The notes beneath the pieces were generated by a model that worked only from the letters and a program-made list of their open reading frames with translations, was not told the origin of the DNA and searched no databases. Below are positions 10,054-20,520 of a DNA stretch of 64,000 bases, piece after piece; positions within the stretch are counted from its first letter, which is position 1, and each line of letters starts with the position of its first letter. The DNA lies in contig PSQN01000014.1 in the NCBI GenBank assembly GCA_002989075.1, forward strand, positions 1,178,001 to 1,242,000, read 5' to 3'. A program made the position numbers and the translations under genes. The stretch comes from Arthonia radiata. Its lineage: Eukaryota > Ascomycota > Arthoniomycetes > Arthoniales > Arthoniaceae.

Positions 10054-11317
10054 AAAGCTGGTGCCGGCAGGAACGTTTGTGGAAGCGGCGTTTTGTGGAG
10101 GTGGGGAGTCAAGCCAAGGTGCAGCATTAAGATGTACCTGTGTACCACGCTTCGGCGACGCTCCGCGCGACACCAGCGATAGCTGCAGGAAGGACCTTGA
10201 ACGCGTGGATGGCGGATCAAACGTGGGTCGGGAGGGGGCGCAATTGAAGGACCGTCCGATCCCTGCTAACAACTTATGCACGCACGCTGCAACAATTTCT
10301 GACTGGGTCATGAAGGGAAGCACCGGATTGGCTAAGCGAGACAGCTTGGCCAAGCAGCTGACAGCTTCCTGCAGGCGTTTCTGCGCATACGGTGCGAGAT
10401 CGGAGGAAATTCCAGATCGTTATGCAGCAGGCAGGCTTAAAGGCACGAACGGTGACGGCCGTGCGGATCGGATGTAGTTTTGCTCGTCCGCCCGTGCTGC
10501 AACCGGCGTCGCCGCTTCGACCGGGTTGGAGGTCGGTCAGGACTCAGGGTGCTGACGGTGATGCTGAGGACGAGCGTGGGACACGTGTGATGGGAGGTGC
10601 AGTGCATGGGGGTGGCGTGTTGATAGGTTGCCTTTCTTTTAGCGAGTAGCCATTGATAGTAACAAACGACTGTCGCCGCACGCTCCACCAGCACACACAC
10701 ACGCCGCACGCGCGCAAGCTCTGCGACGGACCCCCGTCCAACCTAACCAAGGTGTCGAGCAGGTGCAGTCGCTCCTCCCTCTTTAGGCTCGACGTCCGAC
10801 TACATGGCTTCCGGTGCTGGCTTAAACGGCAGGCGCGTGCTAAATCTCGAGGGTGCCAACTTTTAGTGTATCAGAAATCAGGAAATGGCTGCGGCCGTAT
10901 TTGATGCGCTGCTTCGCTCTTCGCTCTTCGTCTGCTGCCAACGTCGCCCTCATCTCTCTGCGTCGACCACGCGCGTCTCGAGCAGGTACCACGGCCTGGG
11001 TTGGAGGAACGAGATTGGGCGAATGCGAGAGGGTATCCTCCGTCACAGCGGGTTCAAGAGGTGGGATTGGTTGGTGCAAGGGCGCGTCCCGTCCGAGCTT
11101 CCACCTTAGCGTCTTGCCCTCCCAGATCTCACGGAACTGCTCTCTTCAGCGACCAACTCCCTTCTCTGCTTGTCCTCAGAGGATCATATGGATCGCGAAT
11201 ACCCGACGGCATCATTCACTCTACCGCTGGACTGATATTGAGGCTCTGTGGGAGACGAGGGATCGCCGACGACGACCGTGCGGGCAAGGGCGTTCTAGAT
11301 CGGGTTGAACATGTGCC
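10054..11317. other. Intergenic region and 5' region of the Rsr1-like gene
   Basis: No supported gene. A CA/CG-rich stretch (about 10685-10715) and pyrimidine-rich patches before 11317 fit a fungal promoter and leader. No clear TATA box. Confidence 0.4.
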
Positions 11318-12473
11318 ATGCAACAAAGGTACTTGCAGGCCCCGGCGATCAGCACGAGCGCGCGCATGGGTGTTGACACTTCTGGAATCTCTAGGGAATA
11401 TCACATTGTCGTCCTAGGCTCAGGTATGCTTCTATACCTCCGATCAACGCTTCGCCGTTTCGCTATTGCAGTGGCTAACGCGCGCGTCGCATACAGGCGG
11501 AGTTGGCAAGTCATGCCTCACTGGTACGCGCATCACTGTACATTCTGTCAAGAAAGAGCAGGCAAGAATTGGCGAGACACATGGCGCAATAGCAACGCTC
11601 TCAAGGACTCCACGCTGACTGCCGGGCACAGCGCAATTCGTGCAAAACGTCTGGATAGAGAGTTATGACCCGACTATTGAGGATTCGTATCGCAAGCAGA
11701 TCGAGGTTGACGTTAGTACATCGCATTTTGAGGTACACACAAGCAAGAGCAGCATTTGACAAATGAACAGGGCAGGCATGTCATCCTCGAGATCCTTGAC
11801 ACGGCGGGCACGGAACAGTTCAGTGAGTCGCACACGCCCCAATCTCCTGCATCTTCACAGACGACAGCTGACCATTCTTCGCAGCGGCCATGAGGTACAC
11901 ACCCACTCTTTCCTACCTTCCATTCCACCACCCTCACTTCGACCCGCTTCCTCACCGAGCTCCCACCACTCTCCTCCCTCCCTCCCACCACACCGCAGTA
12001 CACCCCACCCCACCCCACAGCCCCCGCTAACACCCTCAAGAGAACTCTACATGAAATCCGGCCAAGGCTTCCTCCTCGTCTTCTCCATAACCTCCCAGTC
12101 CTCCCTCCGCGAACTCACCGAACTCCGCGAACAACTCGTCCGCATCAAAGACGACGAGAAGATCCCCCTCGTCCTCGTGGGCAACAAATCCGACCTCGAG
12201 GACAGCCGGGTCGTCTCCCGGAGTCGGGCTTTCGGGGTCAGCCAGTCCTTTGGGAATAAGCCGTATTATGAGACTTCTGCACGGCGGCGGACGAACGTGG
12301 ATGAGGTGTTTAAGGATTTGTGTCGGCAGATTATTAGGCGAGAGGCGGAGGTGAGTAGGCGGGATGAGGAAGAGCATGTGCCCGGGTATGTGAGGGAGTA
12401 TGATGAGAGGAGGCGACGGAGGAGGAGGAGGCATCGAGGGCGGAATGAGGGGAGTAGGTGTGTTATTTTGTAG
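11318..12473 (+). CDS. Rsr1/Bud1 (Krev/Rap-type) small GTPase
   Basis: Six exons: 11318-11423, 11497-11523, 11632-11711, 11771-11822, 11885-11894 and 12041-12473, giving 235 residues. The product has the Ras-fold motifs in order: [19 protein letters not shown] (P-loop), the effector region [26 protein letters not shown] (switch II), FSITS, NKSD and ETSAR. It ends in a run of arginines and the CAAX box CVIL, whose final Leu predicts geranylgeranylation and plasma-membrane attachment. The family sets polarity and bud-site or hyphal growth axes through Cdc42 regulators. TIEDSYRKQ and [13 protein letters not shown] place it in the Rsr1/Rap branch rather than Ras. Exon 5 is only 10 nt, yet the phases require it to supply Thr-Ala-Met-Arg of switch II. 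An in-frame ATG at 11366 would give 219 residues, nearer the family's usual N-terminus. Confidence 0.92.
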
Positions 12474-12600
12474 GGGGTGGTGGTGGTGGGTGGGTGGTGG
12501 ACGGTGGAAAGGGAGGTGGTGTGCAGTGGAAGGGCTGAGAGCTGGAAAGGGTGGGCGGTGGAAAAGAAGGTGGTGGACGGTGGAAGGGGTGAGTGGTGGA
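12474..12600 (+). repeat. G-rich GGT/GGTGG simple repeat after the GTPase gene
   Basis: Directly after the stop codon, a run of GTGGTGGTGGGTGGGTGG and related GGTGGAAAGG units extends for about 120 bp on the plus strand. It could fold as a G-quadruplex in DNA or in the 3' UTR. Confidence 0.7.
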
Positions 12601-13504
12601 TGTGAAGAGGAGATTGTGCATACAACACGCAAGGCGCTCCCGGCGTTGTCATGAGATACGGCCGCGTTATACATATGAGCTGTGGATCGGCCTGGGCGGC
12701 TTTTTGCTTCTGGAAGCGAGGGGGCTTCGTTTGTACGTTGAGCTGCTGTGTGCAAAGGAAAAGTCTGTATGGTCTTGTTGCAATGCAGTGTTGTCAAGCT
12801 GAGACTGTACGGAGGCGTTCCCAAATGTGGCGAACATCTTTTTGAAGCTTGCCACTTCAGATATTTCTAGGATGCTTGAACTTGTGATAGGGAGTGAAGA
12901 CTGTCGAAGCTGTGCCGAGGAGCTCAGCTGCAGGGTTTGGAGCACGGAGTGTTCACGAGACTTCTTACAAGACATGATGCCTAGAACCACTCGGAAAGTC
13001 GTACAGCATCTACACATGCCTTTCTATTGCCTCAAAGCCACCGTTAGACAGCTGACGCGCCGGCGTGTCTTTGAACGCATTGTTCGAAACCGAAAAAAAC
13101 GTTCAGAAGGCGTTGTGCTGATATCTTGTTTTGGGGTCACATCTGCATCGCAACTCGTTTGGAACGCTGCTTCACCTTCAACTTCTGCTCATATGTTTTG
13201 CATACGTCAAAGCTCACGACAAAGCTTCCTGTACATGTCACCATAGGTTGCCGACCGCAACAAGCGCGCTCATAACCTGAGCATGCGAGTTGCTCGGCTG
13301 CGAGATGACTCGATATGCCAGATGTCGAGCGTATACGGAGGCACACTTTATGTCTATGATGGCCGCGAGAGTGCCGAAGAGCTGGCGCAACTGGTCTTTC
13401 TCAATAGTAGGTAATTACGGAATCTGCATGAATGCTCTGCTAAAGTTGTAGCAATGAATGGGCAATGGCACGCACGGTAGTCGGGGGGTGTAAGGACGCG
13501 GCTC
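12601..13504. other. Region with unresolved coding signals
   Basis: Around 13250-13413 both strands read as plausible protein: plus strand ...NLSMRVARLRDDS... up to a stop at 13413 after a TAG acceptor-like site, minus strand ...QLRQLFGTLAAIIDI.... I cannot decide between them. A ~45-bp piece near 13140-13190 (minus strand YEQKLKVKQRSKRVAMQ) is a diverged copy of part of the neighbouring minus-strand gene (HEQKLKQRSDLVAMQ), so this is probably a decayed duplicate. Confidence 0.3.
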
Positions 13505-13954
13505 TTACGAGGCTTTTAACAAGGCTTCGTTGCAAGGACGCTCCGAATAGGGTACATTGACATTCAATCGTGTTTTGAAATGCTTTGCCTTCTGCGATGA
13601 CATGGAGAACCTGTCAAAGCTGGCGATGGAGCTTGGTTGAAGAGAGTAAGAGCTCGGCTCTTCCAGGGCTTGTTGCAGGACACCGTTCCTCAAAGCGCTA
13701 AGAGCAGCGTACAGCTGCATCGCAACTAGGTCGGAACGCTGCTTGAGCTTCTGCTCGTGCAATCGTCTGTCGAAGCGGTTTGAAGAAGGTTGGCTGAAGT
13801 GCTTTGCGTCCGATGAAGGTCCACTGAAGTGTTGAGCGCCTGATGAGGGTCGACTGAAGTGTTTAGCGGCCGATCAAGGTCGACTGCGGTGTTCTGCGGG
13901 CGATGAAGGCCGACTGAAGTGTTTTGAGGAGGCGACCCTGGCTGGCCTGGACAT
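13505..13954 (-). pseudogene. Relic of a gene with 10-residue HFSRPSS repeats
   Basis: From ATG at 13954 the minus strand reads MSRPARVASSKHFSRPSS, then five degenerate copies of a 10-residue unit (HFSRPSSGAQ-like), then DRRLHEQKLKQRSDLVAMQL and a Ser/Leu-rich tail to a stop at 13505. The 150-codon frame is open except for one TGA (13876-13874) in the second repeat, where other copies have TCA. The unit keeps frame across five 30-bp copies, which argues it was once translated. No family recognised. Part of it is duplicated about 570 bp away, near 13140-13190. If the TGA is real the gene is dead or starts downstream. Confidence 0.4.
13782..13930 (-). repeat. Five degenerate copies of a 30-bp unit
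   Basis: Units begin at 13782, 13812, 13842, 13872 and 13902. The core GATGAAGGTCGACTGAAGTG is kept with scattered changes. On the minus strand each unit encodes ten residues, so the unit length preserves frame. Confidence 0.85.
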
Positions 13955-14015
13955 GGCGTGTCGTTCTGACACCAACTGCCGTCGATGTTTACTATTTCAG
14001 CGCGTTTTAGCTGCG

Positions 14016-15164
14016 TTAACTTATTGGGTCTGCTGTTTGCAACTCACTTTCATCGATCAACCAGATGCTACCACCGTCGGCTGTCCTGGGAGCCGTAAAG
14101 TTCGAGTTCTTGCCACTGGTGCGGACTGTCGCGCCAAACTTGGGCTCTGGGTGTTCAAGCACGATTAATACGTTGCGATATGTGTGCGACGGGATGTGGA
14201 CGTTTGCTGAACAGAGGCATTCTGTCTTGAGCCAGACTTGCCTAGGTGGATTCCAAACTCCTGAGCAGCCAGTCAGCTCCTATCACGTCAAGCCACCAAA
14301 GCGCTGGATGAGAAGAACGTCAGGGAACGTTCGGGAAGATTATAATACCGATCTTTTCGACTGTGTTGAGCACGAATGTCTCATTGCTCGTTGAATTCGC
14401 GTGGTATACGGCGGCACTCGCCGTAAACCATGAACCACTATACAATTCCCAGTCGGCTACACCATGATTAATATACATCGTAAAGTGAGACGATTGGGCT
14501 GCGTACCAAATAACCAGAGGTAGTCGCGGTCGGCTGGGGATGCCTTGGCCGCCTTATGTGTCTTTGAATTTAGAGAGCCCGACGTGCCATTGGTGAACCA
14601 TTCGAGACCTCCGGACTGTGACGTGCCATTGTTGAAGAAACTTGGGAACGCACACCACTCTTCTGACGATTGACCGCAACTGGGAAGGCGCTATCAGCAA
14701 ATCGTAGAATCTTGCAAGGACCACCTGCGTACATGTTCCAGGGGCTTGCAACGACGGGCATTTGCGCGAAAGGCAGCGCACTGGCATTTGCGCCTTGATT
14801 GATCAAATTCAGGACGTCCTTGACAGCTTAAGTTAGCCGTGCCTCTGTCTCGCCGGCTTGTGGGTTCTGGTACGACACGAACGGTATTTTCCAATGACGG
14901 GTTTATCACCGTGAGACCGGTTGAGTTTGTTGGCGCTGGCGGCATGTACAAAATTGCGTCCATCCTTACAACCGTCACGTTCAGACTTTTGTCTCCAATA
15001 GCCCACCAAGACGAACCGACTGGGGCAGGACCAGGAGGGAACGGAGTCGTACAGCCGTCGTCATTCACCCACGGACAAACTCCAGAAGGATCCTCAGCAA
15101 TTGCATAGCGAGAGAAAAGAGGAGTCAGCAAAAACACTCTAGCTAGCTTGCTCCTTGTGTGCAT
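14016..15164 (-). pseudogene. Secreted protein gene, decayed or with unresolved introns
   Basis: On the minus strand ATG 15164 starts a likely signal peptide (MHTRSKLARVFLLTPLFSRY) followed by a mature part rich in Cys, Trp and N-glycosylation sites (CPWVNDDGCTTPFPPG, SLNVTV, APTNSTG). Clear coding continues in changing frames: VKDVLNLINQGANASALPF ... NMYAGGPC, then EEWCAFPSFFNNGTSQSGG, then YINHGVADWELYSGSWFTAS ... SNETFVLNTVEKIG, then GVWNPPRQVWLKTE ... PSHTYRNVLIVLEHPEP up to a stop at 14016. The first junction can be an intron of ~50 nt (CTAAC branch site then AAG). At least two later junctions lack good splice sites, so frameshifts are likely. The fold and family are not recognised; an extracellular or wall protein is the most I would infer. 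Confidence 0.55.
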
Positions 15165-16808
15165 GATGGATCAGATATGCAGGCCTGTACGAAACGAACA
15201 AGAAGACGGAGGATACGGAAAGATATAGATCCTGGAATAAGCGAGTAGAGAGCCTATTTATGTTGGCACGGATACTGGACGTACAGGTCTATCCTACCTT
15301 TGCCTTTGCCGTGTAGTACCAGAGAAGCCGTCGTCCAGGCGTGGCTGACTTGGAGGGATATTACGGATGCCTGTTGAGAAGAGATTTGATGAACGGCATG
15401 TATCAAGGAGAGGTTACGGAGCTTTCATGTCAACCAAGCATTGAAGGACACGCCTGACCGAGCTATGAATGCGACGGCGGCGGCTATTCTCGGTGTGTGC
15501 GTGCCTGGCTACCTGCTCAAATTTGGATGTCGAAGCGATGGGTTACGGCACCGGCTTGATGCATGTTGCTGAAACATTGCCTGTGGGCAAGCGGTCAGAG
15601 CTGTGTGGATGCGCTGCTTTGTTTGGTGAACCAGAGCCGCAACATGCAGTCACACTCACCAATGCAGTGTTCGCGACAGCGTGGTTAAGGCAACCCACAT
15701 GGCTTGCGACGGTCCCAGATGATATTCTTTCGCTCTATACTTTCCTGACTGGGTACTCGGACGGACGCGCGTAAAAGTCAGGTTACAAAGATTGCGAGGA
15801 GTGGACGCTGCATGTGCGAGCGCATATCTCGTTTGAAAATATGCAGGAGAAATGCAGGCCAGATGTGTTGAAAATGAAAAGGTTGAATCGATGGACCCAG
15901 AGACACGACGGCGACGGTGACAACCAAATCGAGTCCGACAAAGCTCACGCTTGCACACACGCATATCATGTATTGACTGCTTCCAACGCATGTATTCCGA
16001 AAGCCATACGACAACTTTTCAGAATCTTCAACTTTTGGTGGTGGTGACTGTTCGGGAGGTTTGGGAATTCCAGAGAATTTCGAGATTTCGAGGCAAGCAT
16101 CGCGATTTTTCAACGGGTAGAGTTCCTAAAGATTTTGGTACCATTCGAAAGAGGATGCAAGACTGTACATGTTGTGGTATTATCAAGCTCATCTGGGTTT
16201 ATTTGCAGAATTGGGTTTTTGGTGCGAAGGAGTGGCCCCGTGGAAACCCCGCCAAGCCTTGAAGGCGGAGTATCCTCCGCTCGTGACGCTCTTTTCCAGC
16301 GATCAAAACCCCCAAGTTTTGCTGGAGGTCAAAGCCTTTGGGGGCTTCCCACCCCGCAATCCCCGCCAACCTGCCCTTTTACTCCATGGTTCGCTCAACT
16401 TCCCATTGAACCAAACGACAACCTGCGCGAAAGGCTATCAGTATTGGAACACATAGATGCAGCTCCCTGCATCTAATCTCCCAAGTTCTGCTGTTTGCAT
16501 CCATGCTCAGATGACTCTCCTCTTTGTGGAACGGCGTTTCAGTTGCCTGTCACCCACCCTCACTCCAGTTCCACGTAAGATGAAGGCGTAACCGCCTGCA
16601 TCAAACACTTCCGGGTAGAGCTCACTGTAACATTGCCTACACAAGCATGAGGACTCACAGCAACGTCACCTGCGATCGAATAACTCTGCGCCACTCGATT
16701 CTGCAACAATGCAGTCGTCCCCTGAGCTTCGCGTCCCTCCAAGAACGCCTTGTCGCGGGCTCGCAGCGGTACTTCGGCTGTGGGCGTTCACTGACCTATG
16801 TTGACCAG
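15165..16808. other. Intergenic region, no supported gene
   Basis: Several short frames occur (for example 15469-15774 and 16135-16476 on the plus strand), none with a recognisable domain or neighbouring exons. The right end carries the promoter of the membrane-protein gene. Confidence 0.4.
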
Positions 16809-16815
16809 TATAAAT
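16809..16815 (+). promoter_or_regulatory. TATA box of the rhodopsin-domain gene
   Basis: TATAAAT lies 105 bp before the ATG at 16920, a normal fungal distance. Confidence 0.5.
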
Positions 16816-16919
16816 GCCGTGCTGCTCTGCAGCTTTTGGCTTCCCTGAACTGTGAAATCAATTATTTTCTGCTTCCTCGCTTGAACTGATCTGGTGCAGA
16901 GCTCACGCAATAACCCAGC

Positions 16920-18241
16920 ATGGCTATAGAGACGCTTGAACAGATTCAAACGGCACTACAACAGCAATCAGACAGTATCGCAGCTCTCATTGGACTCACA
17001 ACATGCTTCATAATCCTGAAGTACGTCGCTGCGCTCCTCCGAAAGAACGTGCGAGCGGCTTTGGGCTGGGATGATGTCCTTGTGCTGGCTTCATACTGTG
17101 TCGTCCTCCCCATGTGTACCCTTGGCATTTGTAAGTGACCCGAGCAACTCAAGTGCTTCCTGCTGATCGTATCATCAAATCAGTGAACGCAAAAGCATAC
17201 ATGACCTTTTATGCTGCTCATGACAAAGCCTCGCAAGTCCCTCATTACGTTTGGATCCTCAAAACGTCATACGGCATCAGCCTCCTTTATCCATTGGCTT
17301 CAGCGCTCCCGAAGCTTGCAATCTGCATGCTGTATCTCCGCATCTTCAACGTCTATCCCCTGACCCGGCGTATCACCCTCGGCATGATGGCTCTCCTCAC
17401 GGCAAATGCTATTGCTTGGCTGGTTCCAACGATTGTAGTCTGTAACCCGATCTCCGCCTATTGGAGTGTGGAGGGACACAAGGGTCGGTGTCTGAACTAC
17501 AGTGTCTTCGGCACTTGGATCAGCCTACCCAACATTGTGACCGACATCGTTCTGCTGATTATCCCGATCCCTATTTTATGGAGGACTCATATCAGTCTAC
17601 CCAAGAAGGTAGGCTTGATCATAACTTTTGCGACCGGCAGCGTGGGTATCGTCTCTGCGTGCCTGAGGTTGGGCTTCTACATCCAACGCACGTACGTCGA
17701 CCGACCTGGGCCCAAAAACCAGACAATAAGTAAGTGCTGCATAATCATGGTTCTTCCGTTCATATGATAGTCTACCGGTCATGTGAATCAGGTCACGGGC
17801 GGCGGCAAAGAGATCTTTGATACTGACTTCGAACAAGAATCCGTCACACTCGACGTCATCGTCACCTTCCTAGAATGCGGCACATATCTAATTGCCGCCT
17901 GTCTACCGTCGCTTCGAATATTAGTCGTCCGAGTCCACAAGTTTCTATCAAGCAGCGTTGCATCATTACTGGATAGAAAGCGACCTCGTTGCTCCTGCGA
18001 ACAGAACAGTCCACCCTCAGATGAAGACAAACACTCGGACAAGATGCCGGTTGATAAAGTCTTTGTCAAATTGACTGGCATAGGCAACCTTGACACTCTC
18101 GCTAGGGAGGGTCAAGCGATTGGTGTCAGCGGTGTTCGAAGCGGGGATTGTGAGCGGGACAGTATGGTGAGAAACGAGGTGGAAGCACATGAGGAATCCG
18201 CTTCGATTTGTCATGTGTGTCGCTGCGTCAAGGCTTACTGA
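16920..18241 (+). CDS. Fungal rhodopsin-domain (SAT4/PTH11-like) integral membrane protein
   Basis: Exons 16920-17130, 17184-17729 and probably 17811-18241, about 395 residues. At least six and probably seven membrane segments follow the plan of the fungal rhodopsin-domain family: IAALIGLTTCFIILKYV, LGWDDVLVLASYCVVLP (the GWDD motif between TM1 and TM2), LPKLAICMLYLRIF, the ITLGMMALLTANAIAWLV stretch with a following VCNPISAYWS, LPNIVTDIVLLIIPIPILW, VGLIITFATGSVGIVSACLRL and, near the end, LECGTYLIAACLPSLRIL. The cytoplasmic tail (~100 residues) is hydrophilic. Members are common in plant-associated fungi and some act as surface sensors (Pth11); a ligand is not known here. The last acceptor is my choice because it restores the TM7 frame; the obvious TAG at 17770 would shift frame to an early stop. 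Confidence 0.82.
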
Positions 18242-18467
18242 GGTGAACACCGAAGGCTTACTGAAGTGAGATGGGGAGCGAGAGTCTTCATATATCCTCG
18301 ACTATTTGGGCAACAGAGCGCCGGTGCTTTTGTCTCGTGTTTCGATCGGCACATCGAGACACACCCTCCAGCGAACCCGCAGCCCCCTCCAACCCCATTT
18401 TCCACTCACCACTCCACTTCGACCTTCCCACTTCTCCTCTTTTCCTCCTTTTATTTCCCTTGTTTAT
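18242..18467. other. Short interval between convergent genes
   Basis: The rhodopsin-domain gene and the small minus-strand gene run toward each other. The interval is C/T-rich on the plus strand (about 18360-18470) and holds both 3' ends. Confidence 0.4.
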
Positions 18468-18647
18468 CTATCCGTCGAATCTGTCGCAGTAGACCTCGTC
18501 GGTCTTCCCAGTGATGATCGTGAACGGGCCAAACGTCTTGTCGCAGAGCTTGTTGTTTCGCTTAGCTTCCTCGCAGGGACAGACACGCGGGGAGGAAGCG
18601 CCTCCGAATAAGTAGCCGCAGCGAAGGCATTGGAGTTTGTGGCACAT
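18468..18647 (-). CDS. Small Met-Cys-His family protein, member 1
   Basis: A 59-residue frame on the minus strand starting MCHKLQCLRC, with Cys at 2, 7, 10, 23, 25, 35 and 54. The C2-x4-C7-x2-C10 start, a central Cys, Cys35 and a late aromatic-Cys (VYC) match the other small genes in the next 8 kb. This member ends soon after the late Cys and lacks the final C-x2-C pair. It is the only member on the minus strand and sits head to head with member 2. No signal peptide, so probably intracellular; metal binding is inferred from the Cys spacing. Confidence 0.7.
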   Translation of the reverse strand: MCHKLQCLRCGYLFGGASSPRVCPCEEAKRNNKLCDKTFGPFTIITGKTDEVYCDRFDG

Positions 18648-19589
18648 CGTTAGAGAGTTGTGGATGATCCGTATCGGGGATGGCGGTCAGGGAGATTGGT
18701 AGGTGATGAGGGCTTCAAGAACTGCGTCTCGGAAGCTGATTTGTGCGATCGTTTCGGCGTCTGATGTTGCAAAAGAGCTTGCGATGTCTGAATGTTTTTG
18801 TTTGTGAGATTTAGAAGAAGGCGGTGATTGGAGCAGTGTTTACAGGATACGCGTTGTAAGCGGCGTTGACGGGTGAGCAAGGCATAGACATGGATAAGGG
18901 CCTTGTTGAACACAGATGGCATTGAAGGCTTCTTGCGGGATTGATGGCTTCTCGCGGACTTGACGGCTGCTCGTAGCCTCGACGGTATCGCGGGGTCCGA
19001 CAGATGCCGAGCGCTTTGTCCGGTATTTTCCGTGAACATGAGGGCTTCAGACCACGATGCGCGTTTTATACCGTCATGGTGCGCCCATGGCTATGACAGG
19101 CGTTCGCTGGGATGCTCGCGGTTCCTTGTATGACACTCACGTCTACTCACGCGACCGACGAGCGCTTTGATCAATTACGGCTTCTTCGGGTCTGCCAGCT
19201 CATCGCGGCCATAACAGCCTCTCGTTGTTGACGGTATGAACGGCCGGCCATGGTATGGAAAGCTACCGGTGGGCGTGACGGTTGCGAGTGGCCTTGACAG
19301 CTTGACGCGTCCTTGAGGGTTGTTGATGATATGCGCGGCCGCTCGCGGTATTAAAGGTCATCCCTTGTAACAAACGTACTAATATGCAGTCGGTAACCGC
19401 AATGCGGTGATGCATATAAAGCTCGTCTTGCGCTCGTTGATTGATGAAGCAAGACACCATCACATCATCCAAGAGCACACACTTACCGACAGACATCGAA
19501 TACAACAGCCAACAAGACCAAATCAATCACCACGAAGAATTTTCAAGCACACCCTTTCTATCGAAGTGACAACCACACTCACATCGACT
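18648..19589. promoter_or_regulatory. Divergent promoter of family members 1 and 2
   Basis: The 942-bp interval carries outward-facing TATA-like boxes: TATAAAACGC on the minus strand (19070-19061) and TATAAA on the plus strand (19415-19420). Between them are many scattered TTGACGG/CTCGCGG-like words. A 129-codon minus-strand frame (18650-19039) overlaps the presumed leader and shows nothing recognisable. Confidence 0.4.
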
Positions 19590-19850
19590 ATGTGCAACCC
19601 CTTCAAGTGCGCCGGGTGCAAACGGGGTTTCGACACCACCATAGCGCCAAGCAAAGAGGCATTCGACAAGACCAACTTCAAGCTCTGCGACCCACTCGGC
19701 CCACCGGCTGATACGGTGTGGCATCCATCAGCAATGGATTATGCCAAGGCGAGATGCGCAAATTGCCTGGAGGAGGATGGGAGTATCTGTATCAGCGGTT
19801 ACGAAGCGGACGATGAGGACGATGAGGACGAGGGTAGAGTGAATAAGTGA
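19590..19850 (+). CDS. Small Met-Cys family protein, member 2 (acidic tail)
   Basis: 86 residues, MCNPFKCAGCKRGF..., with Cys at 2, 7, 10, 33, 56 and 59. It keeps the C-x4-C-x2-C start and the late C-x2-C pair (ARCANC) but lacks the central Cys near residue 20 and has Asn in place of His3. The C-terminus is a short acidic run (EADDEDDEDEG) not seen in the other members. A TATA-like box lies ~170 bp upstream. It is the most diverged member. No signal peptide. Confidence 0.7.
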   Translation: MCNPFKCAGCKRGFDTTIAPSKEAFDKTNFKLCDPLGPPADTVWHPSAMDYAKARCANCLEEDGSICISGYEADDEDDEDEGRVNK

Positions 19851-20510
19851 CGGTATGGGGAGAATGAGGTTGTTGCGCTGGTGTTGTACGGTGGAGGTGG
19901 GTTGTAGACGGCTGGCTGAGGCCACGTGTGTGGTTGCAGTAATGAATGGATGTCTTGCTGGCAAGGTACCAAACGGAAGTATGCCTATGTTTGTGTGCGC
20001 TCACATGACTGCTTCTTGACGGCGTGCGATGGTAGCGCTCATGATGATACCTGCATTCCTGCGGCAAATCCTCGTAGATCCCCTTTCAGACGGTAGCAAA
20101 TATCCATGATGTCGTGAGTGGACGTGTTGATCTCCGCGCTGCTGCGTTGTACACACGTAGCCAGTCAAGCGAGCTGTCTGGCCTCTTCACATGTTTTGCA
20201 AGCCACGTACTCATCTTTTCTCTTCCATGGGGAATATGGTTCGTATCATCCTCTACCCGGGACCTCCGCTAATCCTCGTAAGGTAATCCCGAGCCTCGGA
20301 CAAGATCTCCGATTGGTCGAGGGCCATCACCCGAAAGCTGTCGAGCGTGTCGGACGTCTCCGACTACCATGAAAATCCGTTTCCACGGGATTCTCATAGT
20401 AGATTCGTTGAATCCGTGGAACTCTTGGGCGATATCCATGGAAAATGTGTCCACAAGATTCCGTCGATGTGGCACTGTAGAGATATGATGTGACGTAGTC
20501 TAGACATCTC

Positions 20511-20520
20511 GACAGCTTGT
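20511..20520 (+). promoter_or_regulatory. Shared upstream element GACAGCTTGT (member 3)
   Basis: Lies 166 bp before the member 3 ATG in a longer conserved stretch, GTGACGTAGTC...GACATCTCGACAGCTTGTGCAACCTG. A TATAAA follows at about 20550. Confidence 0.6.

Noticed and set aside
12036-12824. A 262-codon minus-strand frame opposite the GTPase gene
   Set aside because: It is the antisense shadow of a strongly supported Rsr1-like coding region and the adjoining G-rich repeat.
13782-13930. CRISPR-like array
   Set aside because: The 30-bp units are contiguous with no spacers, and the genome is a fungus.
15469-15774. A 101-residue protein gene
   Set aside because: No homologous motif, no promoter or splice evidence, and amino-acid make-up typical of a chance frame in GC-balanced DNA.
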